A DNA stretch of 64,000 bases from Effrenium voratum (lineage: Eukaryota > Sar > Dinophyceae > Suessiales > Symbiodiniaceae). The position numbers and the translations under genes were made by a program. Location: contig CAUJNA010003242.1 of the NCBI GenBank assembly GCA_963377175.1, forward strand, positions 147,614-211,613, in the 5' to 3' direction. Positions 40,701 through 53,868 of the stretch are shown here, piece after piece (the first letter of the stretch is position 1; each line of letters starts with the position of its first letter). The notes below the pieces were generated by a model. The model was not told where the DNA came from. It made no database searches and was given only the letters and a program-made list of their open reading frames with translations.

Positions 40701-41771
40701 TGTAGGACCACCAACAAAAGGGTACCCGCAAACATAAGAACACTCATATGTGTATTCGCCATCGGGTTTTGAGGTCACCGATTCGGGAAAATGAGATCGA
40801 ACATCCATTTGGTCCCGGGTGTGGCCCCAACGTGTTTCAGGTTTGGAGGTCCAGGCTTGACCCGAAAATGTGAGGAAAGCTCCCTTTCGGATTCGGAGAA
40901 AAAGCACGCATGCCAGTGTGGGAGGTTTGGGCCTACCGCAAGAGACAAAGGGACTTGGAGCTTGCAACAGGGCAAGGGAGCTGAAGCCGGTGCACACACG
41001 CTGTAACAGTGTAAACCCAGCCGGTTGATTGGAACTTTGAGAATGGAGGCATGTGAGCCCAAAGTGTTGAAAGCTGGTTGTTTGCCAGATCGCGAAGGGT
41101 TGACAAAGATATCGATTTTGGCATCATCTGAGGTTACATGGTGGTTGCTTTTGAGGGTACTTACGTCGACTTCTTTTCTTTCTGTGCAGCGCTTGGAGCA
41201 CGGCCTCATGGACATATGGGTTTGTCTCCCTCAAATGGTTGGGTTCCCCGAGGTGCGTTGTGAGGCTCAAAAACGACGCCCTCAAAGCTCACATAGTGGG
41301 CTCAACGGTGTGACTGGAAAGAACAGGCGCCACTCGGGAGAGTTTTCCCCAAGACTTGACCTTCTGATTCTGGCGGTCTGCCGGGGTCACAGGCCCGTGT
41401 TCGCCAATGGCATGAGTTGTTGGGCCCCCAACAGTGCCTTCAAGCCATCGCCGGGTGTTCAGAGCGCTCGTCTCTTGTATATTTCGTTAGCCTCGGGAGT
41501 TTCCAACAGGGGACCTTAGAAGGGATCCTTTCTGCTCTTTTCTCTTCAGGAATGGAGGTTCCTCTGCAAATGAGCGTTTTGTTGGTTCCATCCAAAAATA
41601 ATGGCTGGATCTGCTTGGTTTCCCTTCACCCGCTTCAAACAGGCCATGGAGATCCAATACATCGACCCCGTGCAGAACAAGAGGCCGTGGCAGCAGACCA
41701 TGGACTCCTTGCTGCCCGGCTCCGGAGCCACTTCCTCCGGAGTGAGGCAGCAAAACAGCGCCTGCTGCTGA
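37709..41771 (+). CDS. PLAC8-family Cys-rich membrane protein (5' end not found)
   Basis: Exons: 37709 to 37799 or 37821 (FSLFECCNWDRD), 38646-38711 (CCSCCCLPVRWADTA), 39546-39681 (FWPGVILIALLNAFTG, FYVTSLLFTILATL, then RQKIR), 39975-40065 (YGLPYGSCSTCTEDF, WCSCCATMQEA) and 41643-41771 (MEIQYIDPVQNKRPW to TGA 41769-41771). The last four join in phase with GC or GA donors and AG|G acceptors. The order FECC, Cys-cluster with RWADT, hydrophobic helices, then Cys-rich HxxCxxCQE-like end is that of PLAC8 proteins, which are abundant in dinoflagellates and act at membranes in metal or size-control roles elsewhere. The exact 5' splice site of the first exon is uncertain. Confidence 0.75.
40681..40738 (+). 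repeat. Dispersed ~50 bp host repeat (copy)
   Basis: GGGTTCCCC...GGACCACCAACAAAAGGGTACCCGCAAA inside an intron of the PLAC8 gene. Confidence 0.5.
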
Positions 41772-42496
41772 GAGTGAGCCTTTGACGCGACTGGGCTCGG
41801 ACGAGCAGACCAGTAGACCAGTCGACCGGCCACTGCTCGTCGCGTTGCTGAAGCTGCCTTTTCCCGGTGGAAGAGGGCCGCTCCGGCCGCTCTGGTGGCA
41901 AACAGGGCAAAAAAGGCGCTGGAGCCGTCGGAGCATGACATTTATTTGCGCCCACGCACTATTAGGGGAACCTTTTGGCAACTGGGCTTGCCCCAGCGTG
42001 TCGCTTGCATGAGCCTGGAGGAGCAGCAAGTCAAGAACATTTTGGCGGCCAGAAGGGGCCGCTGAGTGCGTGGAGGCCTGGGGCCCAGGATCCGGCCCTG
42101 CAACAAGCGAACGGACAGAATCAAACAAGCCGTGATCGGAACTCGGGACATGTATCTTTCTCCGCGCCTTGCGGGTGGTATAGCGAGTTTGGCAAGATGT
42201 ACGTGTGCGCATACTTGCAAATGCCTGATGTTGTATATCTATATGTGCATGAGAACTCATGCACAGTATACGGAACCTAGAGTCTGTGCAGCATATACAG
42301 GAAATAACTATTTGCCCTTCGCCCAGGTGAGTGCAGCCGGCCAGGGCAACAAACAGGGCGCCTGCGTGGGGAGACGGGGGAGGCCTAATATGTCAAACCG
42401 AGTGAGGGCGTCTTTTCAAGCAGGGAATTCGGACATGAGAGGCTTTCATACCGCTAACATGAGGAAGGGTATGTACATTTCCACATATGTATATAC

Positions 42497-42555
42497 ATAA
42501 ATAAATAAATAACAAAATAAATAAATAAATAAATACATAAACACATAAATAAACC
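42497..42555. repeat. (AAAT)n microsatellite
   Basis: ATAAATAAATAAAT-type repeat followed by TATATACA-type sequence. Confidence 0.85.
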
Positions 42556-43364
42556 TATATATATACATACACATGTATTTACATATGTATTGATGGCCTG
42601 CATGGCTGCATACACGGCGTATACATTTTCCACAGCTCCTTAGTTGGGCAGCCGGCCAGGACGCATCTGTGAAGGCTACTAGCGGTGCCGATGCTCAGCG
42701 GAGTTTCTGTGGGCAGAGTTGGCTTCTTGACATTGCTCGGGTGTTTCTAAAGGCATTCCCTAAACTCCTGGGTTTCCTCTTGTTTTCCTTTGAATGCCGC
42801 ATCCCATTTTGGGAAGCTCCCACGGAAGCGTTGGAACTCATGTCGACTTCATGCACACACACACACACACACATACGCACTCAAGAGTTTCTCTGCAGCG
42901 AGCTGCCCATCGGGGTTCTCTCAGGTGAGGGGACCCCAACATGTTTGATTTCCTTTAGATCTCCCTCAAAGCGATTTTGAGGGGACCCTCCAAAAGACGC
43001 ACCCTACTCTGGCTGCTTTGGAGCGCATTCCGTTTTTCCATGCAGCCCGTTCGGCTCCACAGCTTTGCCACTGCAAGCCATGTCCGCCCTCGAGCCGGCT
43101 TACGGCCTGAGTCAGGTGCCTTAGGTCGGACCTCTTGCGCATCTCGCAGCTGCTTTCAACAGGGAAAGGCGACCTTTCCAGACATTTCACGTTGCTTTCA
43201 AATTGATTTGTGTTGAGTTTGATAGGGACCAGCCACCCCCAACTGCTTTGTCCCATGTCCCAAATGCCAGGTCCACAAAGCAGTGTTTTGCGGGGGGGGG
43301 GGGTGCTTGTCGCTTCGAGCCAGCCACCTCAGCCGAACTGATGCACGGGACAATCGCGGAGAAT

Positions 43365-43615
43365 GGGATGAACAGGGAAACAGGGGTGATAAAGGCACGG
43401 CAAAAGGATGATACAAGGAAGAGATGATAAAGGGATGAACAGGGATGAAAAGGGATGATACAGGGATGATACACTGGTGATAAAGGGACGACAGAGGGAT
43501 GTGTAGAGCGATGGGAAGGGGATGATGCAGGGATGATACAGGGATAGCAAAGGCATGATCAGGGATAGTAGGGGATGATAATGATGATAAAAAGGGATGA
43601 TCAAGGGATGAACAT
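43365..43615. repeat. GGGATGATA minisatellite
   Basis: About 250 bp of imperfect 10-12 bp units (AGGGATGATACA, AGGGATGAAC, AAGGGATGATAA). Confidence 0.85.
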
Positions 43616-46600
43616 CGGAAGATCACTGCAGAACGCGTGGAGGGTATGAACCAGGCGCCCCTTTTCTCGGGATGTGAGGTGCATCTCGACTCGCTTCACT
43701 AGCCCCTCGAGCAGCTCCAAGGGGGCAGCGGCGACCGCAGGCACAGCCGGGAAAAACATCTGGAGCCTCAGCCCAAATGGGTGTGGCTCAAAATTAAACT
43801 GGGGTTACGCAGGATTTAGCCTTTGGCTCCATTTGCCAAGGTGCCATTTGTTTGACCGACAGCGAAATAAGGAGCAGCAGGTTCGGGGCTTGTTGGCTGG
43901 GCTTGTTTGCCCCTGTTTGGAAGTTTGGTGCCGGGACCTCTATCCCCTTTCTGTGTCTTTCAGGAAGGCCCGATGACAGCCGAAACGGGAGGTTGTGCCG
44001 CTTTTGCCCAAGCGTGAAAAGGAGGTGGGTTTGATGCAGGTAGGCCACCGGACCCACGTAAGGTCTGCAAGATCCCCCAAGCACAGAAGATCACCCCCCT
44101 GGTCCGTGTACGCTTTTTGTTTGTGTTGTGTCGCGTGTGCGTGGGTTCCTTTTTTTGGACTGCCGGTTGCGCAGGCCTCCCAGCTATGGACAGTTGTCAC
44201 CAGGGAGTTTGACACTATGAGGTCCCTGTTGCAGTGTTGCAGGTATTCAGGGTGTTTTGGTCCGTCCGCCTGTTTTTTTTACAGGTCTAGAAGAAAAAAC
44301 GGAACGAAAGGTGGATGCTTCTGGGGTGGTACTAGCCCAAACCTCTTGCGCCAATGGGACCGGCCCGCCATACTTCCGGGGGGCTCTCTATCGCTGGTCG
44401 AGGCCGCGCCCCAGGCAGTGCCGGGCTTAGCACGGCGAAGCGCCCACGGATCTGGGCCCGGCTCTGGGCGGAGCAACGTGGCCATGGCCGGGCCCGGGCT
44501 TCCCGGTCTGGGCTTTGTATCAACTTGACCTTATCCAGCACTTTCAATTTCCTCGCTGGCTCTCAGGGAGCAAGGGAACGACCCCTGTGGCTTCCCAACA
44601 CGAATCAGCAAGTTTGGGATTGCCCTTTGGGCAGCGAAGACAGTGTTGTCTCTGGGCCCTTCAGCGTTTCTTGTCAAACTTCGGGGGGGTTTTTGGTGTC
44701 CCCTTTACAAGGCGGCTTCTTCGGCGGCAGCGGGGTCCCAAAAGGGGCCATCATTTCGACACCTCCTCCATGTGAACCTGCAAGTGCATCATCAAGGCCT
44801 TTTGAGTGGTTCGCCATTTCGAAAAAGGCTAAGCCCTGTTTCGTCATCCCCTTCACTTGCGGGAATGGTATCATATGGCGCCATCTATTTTTGACCGTTG
44901 TGCTTGGGGCTTTTGAGTCGGCCGAGGCCATCATGGCGGGCGTAGGCATGGGCTTGCTGCTGAAGTCTCCGTGCTCCCTGGCGGCGAAGGCAGGCGAAGC
45001 AGACAGCGATTCCACCGATCGATGGCAGAAGCGGAGCCAAACCAATCATCTGTTGACAAAGGACTGAGGTCGATAGCCCTTTGATGGTGGTCCCTCCGGA
45101 ATTTTGCGGAGTGTTTCATTCGCACGGACATCGCACGAGACTGCACCCAATTTCGTGCATTAGGCTAGGGGTTCTGGTTCTAGCGGGTTCCTAGCCGTGA
45201 GCGGCCGCAGCTGCACACGGAGATGATACTGGAACTGCTGGTGATGTTGGTGGTGCTGGCTGTCTGTTTTGAGGTAGAGCGTTTGGGTTTGGCGTCGACT
45301 GTCACACCGGCCTTTGGCTGGCAGAATTGGCAGCTCTTGGACGGGTGGCGCCATTTGTTGTTGCACGTGGGCACGGTCTTCCCTGTTGTGGCCTTGGTGG
45401 ACATGGAGATTTACGCGGCCACCCATTTGCGAAGGTGATCCAACAAGTGAAACTCCCAGCCATTGCGCCAGCCATAGTCAAAACTCATTATGTGCCAATG
45501 ATTTTAGAAAGGACTTGCGACTGCCAATGATTTTGGGAGATGTCACTTGAATATGCACACCAGCTTGGAAACAACTGAAGGCGTGTTGACAAACGGCGGC
45601 GACTGTGGTATGCGCCGTGCACGGGAACCTCAGCGGCATCTGATGCCCGCTGCCATCATCACCACGATGATAACAACAGCGTTGTTGCGGGCAGGGCGCC
45701 GACAAGAACCCAGCGCGAATTCGGAGAAACATGGACGTGACATGTTTTGGGGCAATTGGCGAATATTGGCGACACAGGCCACATTGTGTTTTTTGGCTTT
45801 TTTTGTCGGGTTTCGCAATCTGCCGCCTTTCGTGGCTGCCTCTACTCCCCTCCCCTGCCCAGTGGGCCCTGCAGATCGCAGGTGCGCGAGCGCCTCTCCC
45901 GTGGCCGGCTGAGCGCCAGGGTCTCCAGAGGCCAGGGAGAAAAGGAGCCGGGAAAAGGCCAGAAGGCAAAGGCCCACTTGAGGCCGCCCACTTTGGGTTG
46001 CAGCAATCACCCGACAAAGGGGTGGGGGGGGGGGGGGTGAGGTTTTCCCTCGGATTCTTGGCCACGGGGCTGGGGTGACACTTACGGGCGCACCATAGCC
46101 GCACTGCAAACCGCTCGGCAGCGACGCCAGGCTTTGGCATCAGGTGCTACGTGCGGTGCCTTAGTCAACCAGTTGACATCCTTTGGCCCGTCTGCAACCA
46201 GGCGTTCAATGCCACCCTCTACATCCCGTTTTGTTTGGTGGGCTCCCCACTAAACGAAAAAGCACAGCCAAGTCAACGTGGCAACTTGTGTTGCGATGCA
46301 TGGGCTGCTTGGCGGCGAGGCTACTAAAACTGCTGCGGTAGTTGCCGATGGAGTTGAGGCAGGAGTTGGTGGGGAAGCAGAGGGATGCCTGATGTTGCAC
46401 AGGTATTTTCAGGGTATTGCTGGCAACCGTGGCCCCGCGGCGCGTTTTGCTGTGGCATGCGATGCTCTGGATGGGGCTTTTGGAGTGGGACACTTCTTGC
46501 TGGCATGGGATGCTCAGAGAATCTGCGGGGTCTCCTGCGCGGTTGGGGCAATCTGAAGCTAGACTATAGCAGCCTCCGAAACGTTGGGCCTGGCACAGCC

Positions 46601-47324
46601 ATGGCAAAAGCAAGTGCACCAAGAGCCAAGGTGGAGCAATGGCCCTGCGAAGGTCCCCTACGCTACACAAAGGGTGGCCATCACGCAGGGTTCCCCCAGA
46701 AATAAACCAAAGGAATGCCTCCAGGAACCTGTCCAGGCTACCCGAAACCAGGAATGACCAAGACCCCATAGCAGTGGGAGATGGACAAACGAGGAAACTG
46801 AATGGGCAGCAGGAATCTTGATCTTCTCATCTGGCGTTGATGAGGATGGCCCAAGCTGGCCTTGGAATGTTGCTGGCAGAATTTCAGGGCCAGGTTTTGC
46901 GCAATGTTGCAGGAAAGGGCCACACGAATGGCAACGTGGGATGCTGAGGCCATAGGAACTTGGGACTTTGTAGCATGGGATGCTAAGGCAGCCTTGGGGA
47001 AGGCGTATCCCAGGCGTCGAGGTTTGCCGGGTAGAGGCAGAGCATTGGCGTGGGATACTGAGAACGGGTAGCGTGGATGCCGTCAACACACCCGGGCTTC
47101 CCTGAGCGCCCCTAGCCAGCAAGACGCAAGGCCTTGAAAACAGCAGGGAGTGTGCTGGAGTTCGGAGATGCAGGTTGGGGCAGGTTGTGCAACAGGAGTG
47201 ATGCCAGGGGAGCTTTACGGTGGCGAGTTTAGGAAGTCATTCTTTTCTCCCTCAGGGATGACCCCCAACAGGAGCTCGCCAGCTGATCGATAGACCTCCA
47301 AAAAGCCCAAGTGGCCTTCGAGAG

Positions 47325-50300
47325 GTCCGGGCGCCGCCCAGCGACCCCCGGAGCTACAAGGTGCTGCAGCTCGAGAACGGCCTTCAGGCGGGCGGCTGCT
47401 GCGCAGCTTGCGCGGGCGCGGGAGGGGGGGGGGTTGAGGGGGAGGGGGGGGGTGTGGCGACCTGTGGGCTTTGTTTCAAGTATGATTTCTTGGGTTATTA
47501 TGCTTGTTGTTATTTCTAAACCAAGGTGAAACTGGTACCTTTGAAAAAACACAGATGTTGTTGTGATTGGTTCCAAGTCATAGTAAGGGTTTAGGGTTTA
47601 GGGTTATCAGGGTCTTCCTGTATGTTGAACGTACCTTCGCTTGGGCTGAGTGCTATCCTTGGTTTTCGAGTATTCCAAGTTGTGCATAGCAAGTTGCGAG
47701 TTTGTGCCATCTACTTTCACCCTACTCCCCAGATTCAAACGGGAAACCCTAAAATGGACATCAATTGTAGAGATGTGCGTGGGGTATTTGGTTGGAATAG
47801 GGGACCCAGTGGTTTTCCCCGTGATTTCCCGAAGCAACCCCAAAAGAGTACCCACCAAACAAGCAAAAAGAACCTGCGCAGGGGCTGCTGGAAGATCATT
47901 TCCTTGTAAAGGCACCCCTGTGCAGGTTCTTTGTTTGTTTTCCTGGGGGGACCCGCTACAAACGGAGGCCCACTTGTTTGTGGCTGGCAGGCGTTTGTCG
48001 GGCCTTTTGGCCAGGTGCTTTTGGCTTCAGACCCCACGGCCAGCACCTCTGCAGCGGCATTGACTGCAAGGGAGCCCCAGCAAAACCGGCGCCTGCGGTT
48101 TGAACTGTGGAGTCTCGAGACTTGTTCTGCCAGTATGGGCCCTGTTTTTGTAGCTGTATATATGCATATATAGATATATGTTTTTACAGGCCGCAGTGTT
48201 TTGGTTTGGCAGAGGTGTGAAAGTGCTGTTTTTTCTTTTTTGGTGGCGGGGGGGCAGGGGGGGGCGCGTGGTAGCTGTTAGCTGCACGATTTGGTTGAAG
48301 CCAAGAAGGCCACACCTGTCGGACTCACTCCCAGGTGCGGTGCGGAACGTTCCAGGAGCCAGATTCTTTTGAGCGTTGTGGGTATGTTGAGCCGCCCATG
48401 GGCCAGTTGCGTGGTTGTGGAAAATGGGACTTGAAGGGGGCTCTTTCCAGTCATGCCATAGGAATCCCTAAAGAGTGATGCTTTCGGGGGATGGGGATCG
48501 CACTGGAAAATCAAGCCTGGGGACGTGCTCCAACTGTTTGCGCTGCCAGCTTGCCGTGCTTTTGAAACCAAAAGGGGGCGGGAGCCCACTTCTGACGAGT
48601 GGGAACTCAGGTTTCAAAAACAATTGGTTGATTTTGAAAGGGGGTTGTCCAATCTAAGAGGGGATCGAGATTGGAGCCAAAACAGCTTCTTCCGACTGCC
48701 GACAGATTCCAAGGAGTTTGAAGGTGGCGCTTTGGGAACACTTTGAGCTTGCCCCACGCATTCTCAGCCCAGTTGTTCAATGGCACCATGCTTGCCTTTT
48801 ATTTACTGAGCCACCCCCCCCCCCCCCCCCCCCCCCCCCGCCCCACTCGAGGAGAAACCAGGTCACATTCTTTTTCCCATTCCGCGAGCTCCTGGCTCAT
48901 CGCTCGCAAGGACCCGAAGGATACCTTGGGCCTGGCGCACTTCCACGAGCACATGCTCTTCCTGGGTGCGACGTTTCGGTCGGCGGTGGCTGTTGGGGTT
49001 GGGGACTTTGCCTGCCTTTTCCGTGGTTTGATCCTGTTTGACAGGAGGTCCACTCAGGTGGTTTTTCAACGGGCGATGATTGGTGGTTTGAATTGGTGGG
49101 ATTTGAAGCCGTGGTTCTGGTAGAGGTTCGCTTTTTTGTGTGTTTTTTTTCTTCCTCGTTCGAGGGTTGTCTGTGGGATGGCCAGCTCCTTTTTGGACCT
49201 GCTTCGGTGCCGGCGAAGCCGCCTTTTAGAGATGATCGCCGCCCAAATCTTGACTGCTCCTTTTGGTGTCGCAGCCGGGGACGAGAAATTCTTTTTTGAG
49301 AAGCGACCTGGAATCCAACGGCTTGGCCCATTTAGTGACTTTTTGTTAAAATGAGTTCATGACAGCTTCCTTGGATTCCTTGCATGATGGCAATCATTTG
49401 CAGATGGTGCTGGAATCCAGAGTCTCTTGGCTTTTCGGGTACTGACGTGCAGTTAGGGTGGAACAGCCTTCCAAAACCGCGTGGGCATAAAACATTGGTG
49501 GCCTAACGGCGTTCTGGCGGGGTTCGGCGGTATCTTTTCGTCGGCTTTTTGTGCCGCCGAGCCTCGGAATTTGTGTGGCGTCAACAATTTGAGCGCCCAG
49601 CAACCGTTAGAGAGAAGGAGTTAGTTTATGACACTTTTCGACAAGATGAGCTTGGCACAGGTGTAAGGTCTATGCGTGGCACTTTGTGTTTACTTTGGTG
49701 TCAACCTGTGGCGGTTTGCGGCTGGATCATTCAGCTCGACTTTTTTTTAAAGCAGAGCCCCCTATGCCCCAAGGACGGAGCCACTTTGGGGAAGTGGGCC
49801 TTAAACAAGCACCTTTGACCAAAGCCGATCCATTTCTTTTTTGCCTTCAGGGGCAATGGGTTCGGACACCAGCCAAAGTGTGCAGGCCTCTCAAAAGGCT
49901 TCGGCCGATGGCATTTGGTCTCAGGTACCGAGAAGTTCCCCAAGGAAGACGAGTACAGCTGGGGCCTCGGCATTGGGCCGGACCCGGAACCCCCGGGCTT
50001 TTGAGGGTCCAATCCCTACAGACACACACCCACAAAAATATCTTAGCTCGAGGGAATCTCTGGGAAGGCAAGCACGGCGCCGGACAACGCCGGGGGATTG
50101 TTTTGTGGCTTTTGTTTTTGCATCATGTGAATGGTTTGTGCAGGGCGTTATTGGACGCCCGGGTGTTTTACACAAAAGTGATCCGGATCTCGTCTAAAAT
50201 GGGACAGGCTCCGGTCAAACTCAGGCGGTGCTCCAATGGTCCTGGGCGAAGATTTTCCCACTTGCCCAGTGGCACCCGTATTCCTTTCTTGGGAAGGGTT

Positions 50301-53300
50301 TTCCTTCAAAGTCAAGCACAAGGGCCGTCAATTGGCAATCAAAACAGCACATACAAGGGCACTTCAGGCACAAATGGAGCGCAAGGTCCTGGTTCCCTTT
50401 TTTGTCCGCATGAAAATCGAGTTTTGGGCCAACTGGGAAAGCCGAAAGACGCCTGGCAGCCGGCCTGTGAGGTAAATACCTCAGCGAGAACGGGGGCGAC
50501 AGCAACGCGCGCAGCCCTCGGACGACACCGCACGTCGGGCATCGGCCCATGGGATGCCATGCTCAAAAAGATCAGGGGTCCTTATCCTACAAATAAATAA
50601 ATATATATATATATATATATGTGTTTATTCTTTTTCATATTGTCATTATGGTTACAGTTGAACAGTGGTATTACATTATTATGTTTAGTTTTATTATCAT
50701 GGCCTTTTTTGGGGGTTACTACGTTACCCTGCCCGTTGGGTGAGTTTTCTTTTTGAAAGGGTGATGTTCAAAGGGGACATATAAGGAACCAAAGGCGATT
50801 TCAGTGGGGATGCCCTTTGCGGTATTAAAAAGACAACATGACATCTGGAATTTAGTGTCGCCTATTGCCGGAAGCACCCAAGTGATGACATTTTGAGAAT
50901 CACGGCAACACGGCTTTGATGGGCCTGGTAGAAGGGTGATCGGCTGCAGGATTCATGGTGGCTCTTCAACCGTTTGCAAAGCAAAGGACTGGAGCTCACC
51001 ATGTTTTGTGCGAACGTTGAGCGATTCGATTCAGCAAATGGGTGTCTTTGGTTGAGGCGGCCCTTTTAAAGCTTGCGAGTAGTTTTCTTTTTAAGGCTTC
51101 CCCTTGAAGCCAGAAGACCAACACTATGTGAGTGGGTGGGGACATCCACCCCATTTCGACATCCACCCAGGTTCACCATGGCGGAGTTCACGACTTACTA
51201 CTTCAAGGCCTCAGCTGCCGGGTGGGGGGGGGGCACCGCGGTGGCCCTTCATTGAGCACCAGCTGCGCTTTTCTGGGATGCTTTTTCAGGGTGCCCAACC
51301 ACATCTTTTTGGGGGTCCCCTATTTCGACAACTCCTTCTACCTGTGGCCTTTGGGGCAAGCCGACAGCGATGCCTTCTGGTGCCAGGTGTCTTCTCCCCA
51401 CTTGGGTGGAGCTTTGGAACGGTTCGCAGAGCGGCGCGGCAAGAATCGAGGGTGGTCTTCCTGTTTTTTTCTTCTCGTTTCTTTAAGTCAGAAGTAGCCC
51501 TTACTTGGTGGCTTGGATTGGTGGTTTGGGAGTTTGTGGTTCTTGCTTGTACTTGTTGCAGGGCAAGCCACTGCTAACCTCCAAAGCGCCAATCCAACCC
51601 ACCAATTAGGGGGGAGCTGATTAACTCATTTTGCGGGTTCTGACTGGGAACCGGCCGTTTGTTCTCACAAGTGGCCCACGTGTTATTCATTTCCTCTTTG
51701 AACTGCAATGTGAAAGAGGCTTGGCCCCCTAATTTATCGCCCAAAGCAGAGGGTCGTGACAGGCTGGCCATGCCGGGGCCAAGGAAGTGTCTCTGAAGGC
51801 GAGTGGCAAAGGGCCGCAAGCCCACAAGGGGGCCCAGCCGAGGTTCTTCATCAGCCCGACGTTTGATCCGTCGGGGATCGAACGGGAGATGAAGGCGTGT
51901 GTCATGGGTGGGGGGGCTGAGCCATGATTCGGTTCGTGATGGAGCCAAAGGGCCACGTCTGTCAGCCCCATCGCTTCTTGAAAAGCGATCTGTTCTTGCC
52001 AAAGTAACGGTTGTCAAACAGCCTGGCTTATGGCCCATGGTTCTTAGGATGCTTCCCAAAACCAGCTGCTCGAGCACGCAAAAAACAGGTTGGACCCCAA
52101 AACTGCCTGTTTGCTTTCAAGTCAGGATTTGGGCCGTCTCTCGATCAGCTGGTTTTTCGGCATCTGAATCCACCTGTGTGGTTTGGTTCCTCCAGCTGGC
52201 ATCCTGCGGGGGGTCGGGAGGCGGTGGACTCGGAGAGCACCAACTACTCCACGGAGGATGGCTGGCGCCTGCTGCAGGTGCTGAAGGCGCCCGCTTTCTC
52301 TCCGGGTGCGGAGTTTGGTTCGTGAAGGGGCGGAAGTTTCATTTGTTTGTTGAAAAAACAAGAACATGGAGTTTAAGTGTACTTCATTTTTTGGGTGGGG
52401 GGGGTTGGGGGGGTGGGGTGGGGGGGGGGACAGTTTCATGTGGTTTTCTCACTTTTTTGCTTTGGTGGCAGGGAGGTTTACCTGGCGCTGTCTTGGGCGA
52501 AGCCTTGGGAAGGCCGATGTGCCAGCACCCTTTAGTGGTTTTTTAAATGGGGAAGGCACCCCCTAACGTCTAGTATGGGGCGGGGCGGGGCGGGGGCGGG
52601 GGGTGGGGTCGAGGCGGGGTGGGGTGGGGTGGGGTGGGGTGGGGGGGGTGGGGTGGGGGGGGGTGGGGGTGGGTGGGGTGGTGGGGTGGGGTGTGGGGTG
52701 GGGTGGGGTGGGGTGGGGTGTGGGTGGGGTGTGGGGTGGGGTGTGGGTGTGGGGTGGGGTGGGTGTGGGTGTGTGGGTGTGGGGTGGGGTGTGGGTGTGG
52801 GGTGGGGTGTGGGTGTGGGGTGGGGTGTGGGTGTGGGGTGGGGTGTGGGTGTGGGGTGGGGTGTGGGTGTGGGGTGGGGTGTGGGTGTGGGCGGGGTGTG
52901 GGTGTGGGCGGGGTGTGGGCGGGGCGGGGTGTGGGCGGGGTGGGGTGTGGGCGGGGTGGGGTGTGGGCGGGGTGGGGTGTGGGCGGGGTGGGGTGTGGGC
53001 GGGGTGGGGTGTGGGCGGGGCGGGGTGGTGTGTGGGCGGGGTGGTGTGTGGGCGGGGTGGTGTGTGGGCGGGGTGGTGTGTGGGCGGGGTGGTGTGTGGG
53101 CGGGGTGGTGTGTGGGCGGGGGTGGGGTGGGGGGTGGGGTGGGGGGTGGGGTGGGGGGTGGGGTGGGCCACCAAACCAAACCACCAAATTAGGAGTGAGG
53201 TGTCGTTTAGTGATTTTAGGGGCAACAACTCGTCAGGCAGAGAGAAGCGGGGGCAAATCACCATCTAGACTCCAAACGAGTTGGTTCATACTTGGGGGCA

Positions 53301-53868
53301 GCAACATCAATGGTAAACACATTACTTGTTCCGCCCTTTCCCATGACCTCAGTCTTCCAAGAAGTCGAAGAAGTGTTCAATCGGTCAGTGAGGAGTGTTT
53401 TTTTCAAGCTCTTCAAGCAAGTTGGCCTGCCGCTTCGGAGTGTACTTGTCTGGCTGGGTTTCAAGAGAACGCAATGGCGAGCAATCCTGCATATTGATCT
53501 TCTGCCTTTCGAGTGGGTGACGGGCTTTGCCAACATTTGGCCCTAGGTGGCACTTGGAGTTGAGATTCACATACCGGGCAGGTTCACTTTCTGTAGACAA
53601 CTTATAGTTGCAGTTTGAGGCTTCTCATGCTTTTTTGGTTAAAGGGTGGTGCCCTTCAAGCAATTTGGGCCGTTTTGAGGATGTCTTACTCTGGGCGCAA
53701 AAAGCTAAACTACCCTTTTGCTGGTACCCTTTAGGTCCCGGTCCCAACTGCCGCCTTTTGGACAGAACCAGGGGGCCTTTGGAGGGCCTTCCCAGGGCCA
53801 TCCCAAGGCGACCTCTGCGGATCAGCATCCCTTCAATCGCTTCGAAGTGGGCAACCTCACCACGCTGG
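47325..53868 (+). CDS. Insulysin-like M16 zinc metallopeptidase, N-terminal exons only
   Basis: Eleven exons rebuilt by homology and phase: 47325-47387, 48015-48065, 48335-48355, 48911-48965, 49925-49957, 50472-50508, 51171-51207, 51387-51430, 51843-51894, 52221-52286, 53808-53868. They give the N-terminal catalytic region of the insulin-degrading-enzyme family: LQLENGL, LLASDP, then HFHEH at 48938-48952 (inverted zinc motif HxxEH), EKFPKEDEYS, NAFTMAEFTTYYF, EREMKAVDSE (distal Glu ligand region), HPFNRFEVGNLTTL. Donors are GC, GA or GT; all acceptors are AG|G. The start exon and the remaining ~800 residues were not found before the next gene at 55481, so the gene looks truncated or its later exons are unrecognised. 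Confidence 0.8.
47586..47606 (+). repeat. Interstitial telomere-type repeat
   Basis: AGGGTTTAGGGTTTAGGGTTA: three TTTAGGG-type units inside the first recognised intron of the M16 gene. Confidence 0.75.
47811..47860 (+). repeat. Dispersed ~50 bp host repeat (copy)
   Basis: GGTTTTCCCCGTGATTTCCC...GCAACCCCAAAAGAGTACCC within an M16 intron. Confidence 0.5.
48814..48839. repeat. Poly-C tract
   Basis: About 26 consecutive C residues in an M16 intron. Confidence 0.95.
52383..53165. repeat. Strand-asymmetric G-rich minisatellite (GGGGT / GGGTGTGGGC)
   Basis: A GGGGTGGGG run at 52397-52430 and a ~590-bp array at 52577-53165. Units change from GGGGT through GGGTGTGGGGTG to GGGCGGGGTGGTGTGT. It lies in the intron between the last two M16 exons. 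Large Pro/His/Thr or Gly/Val frames over it are artefacts. Confidence 0.95.

Larger units (their letters stand above)
41772..47324. other. Host non-coding stretch with simple repeats
   Basis: No exon of a recognisable family was found. Contents: an AAAT microsatellite near 42497-42555, a GATGATA minisatellite at 43365-43615 and many GC-rich shadow frames. A 71-codon hydrophobic frame at 45223-45438 lacks support. The upstream exons of the M16 gene may lie here. Confidence 0.4.

Noticed and set aside
45223..45438. 71-codon hydrophobic frame starting MILELLVMLVVLAV
   Set aside because: Could be a signal or membrane peptide, but there is no supporting homology or splice context, and overlapping frames of equal length exist.
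52532..53497. Several 200-290 codon Pro/His/Thr or Gly/Val/Trp frames
   Set aside because: Produced by the G-rich minisatellite on both strands; no domain beyond the repeat.
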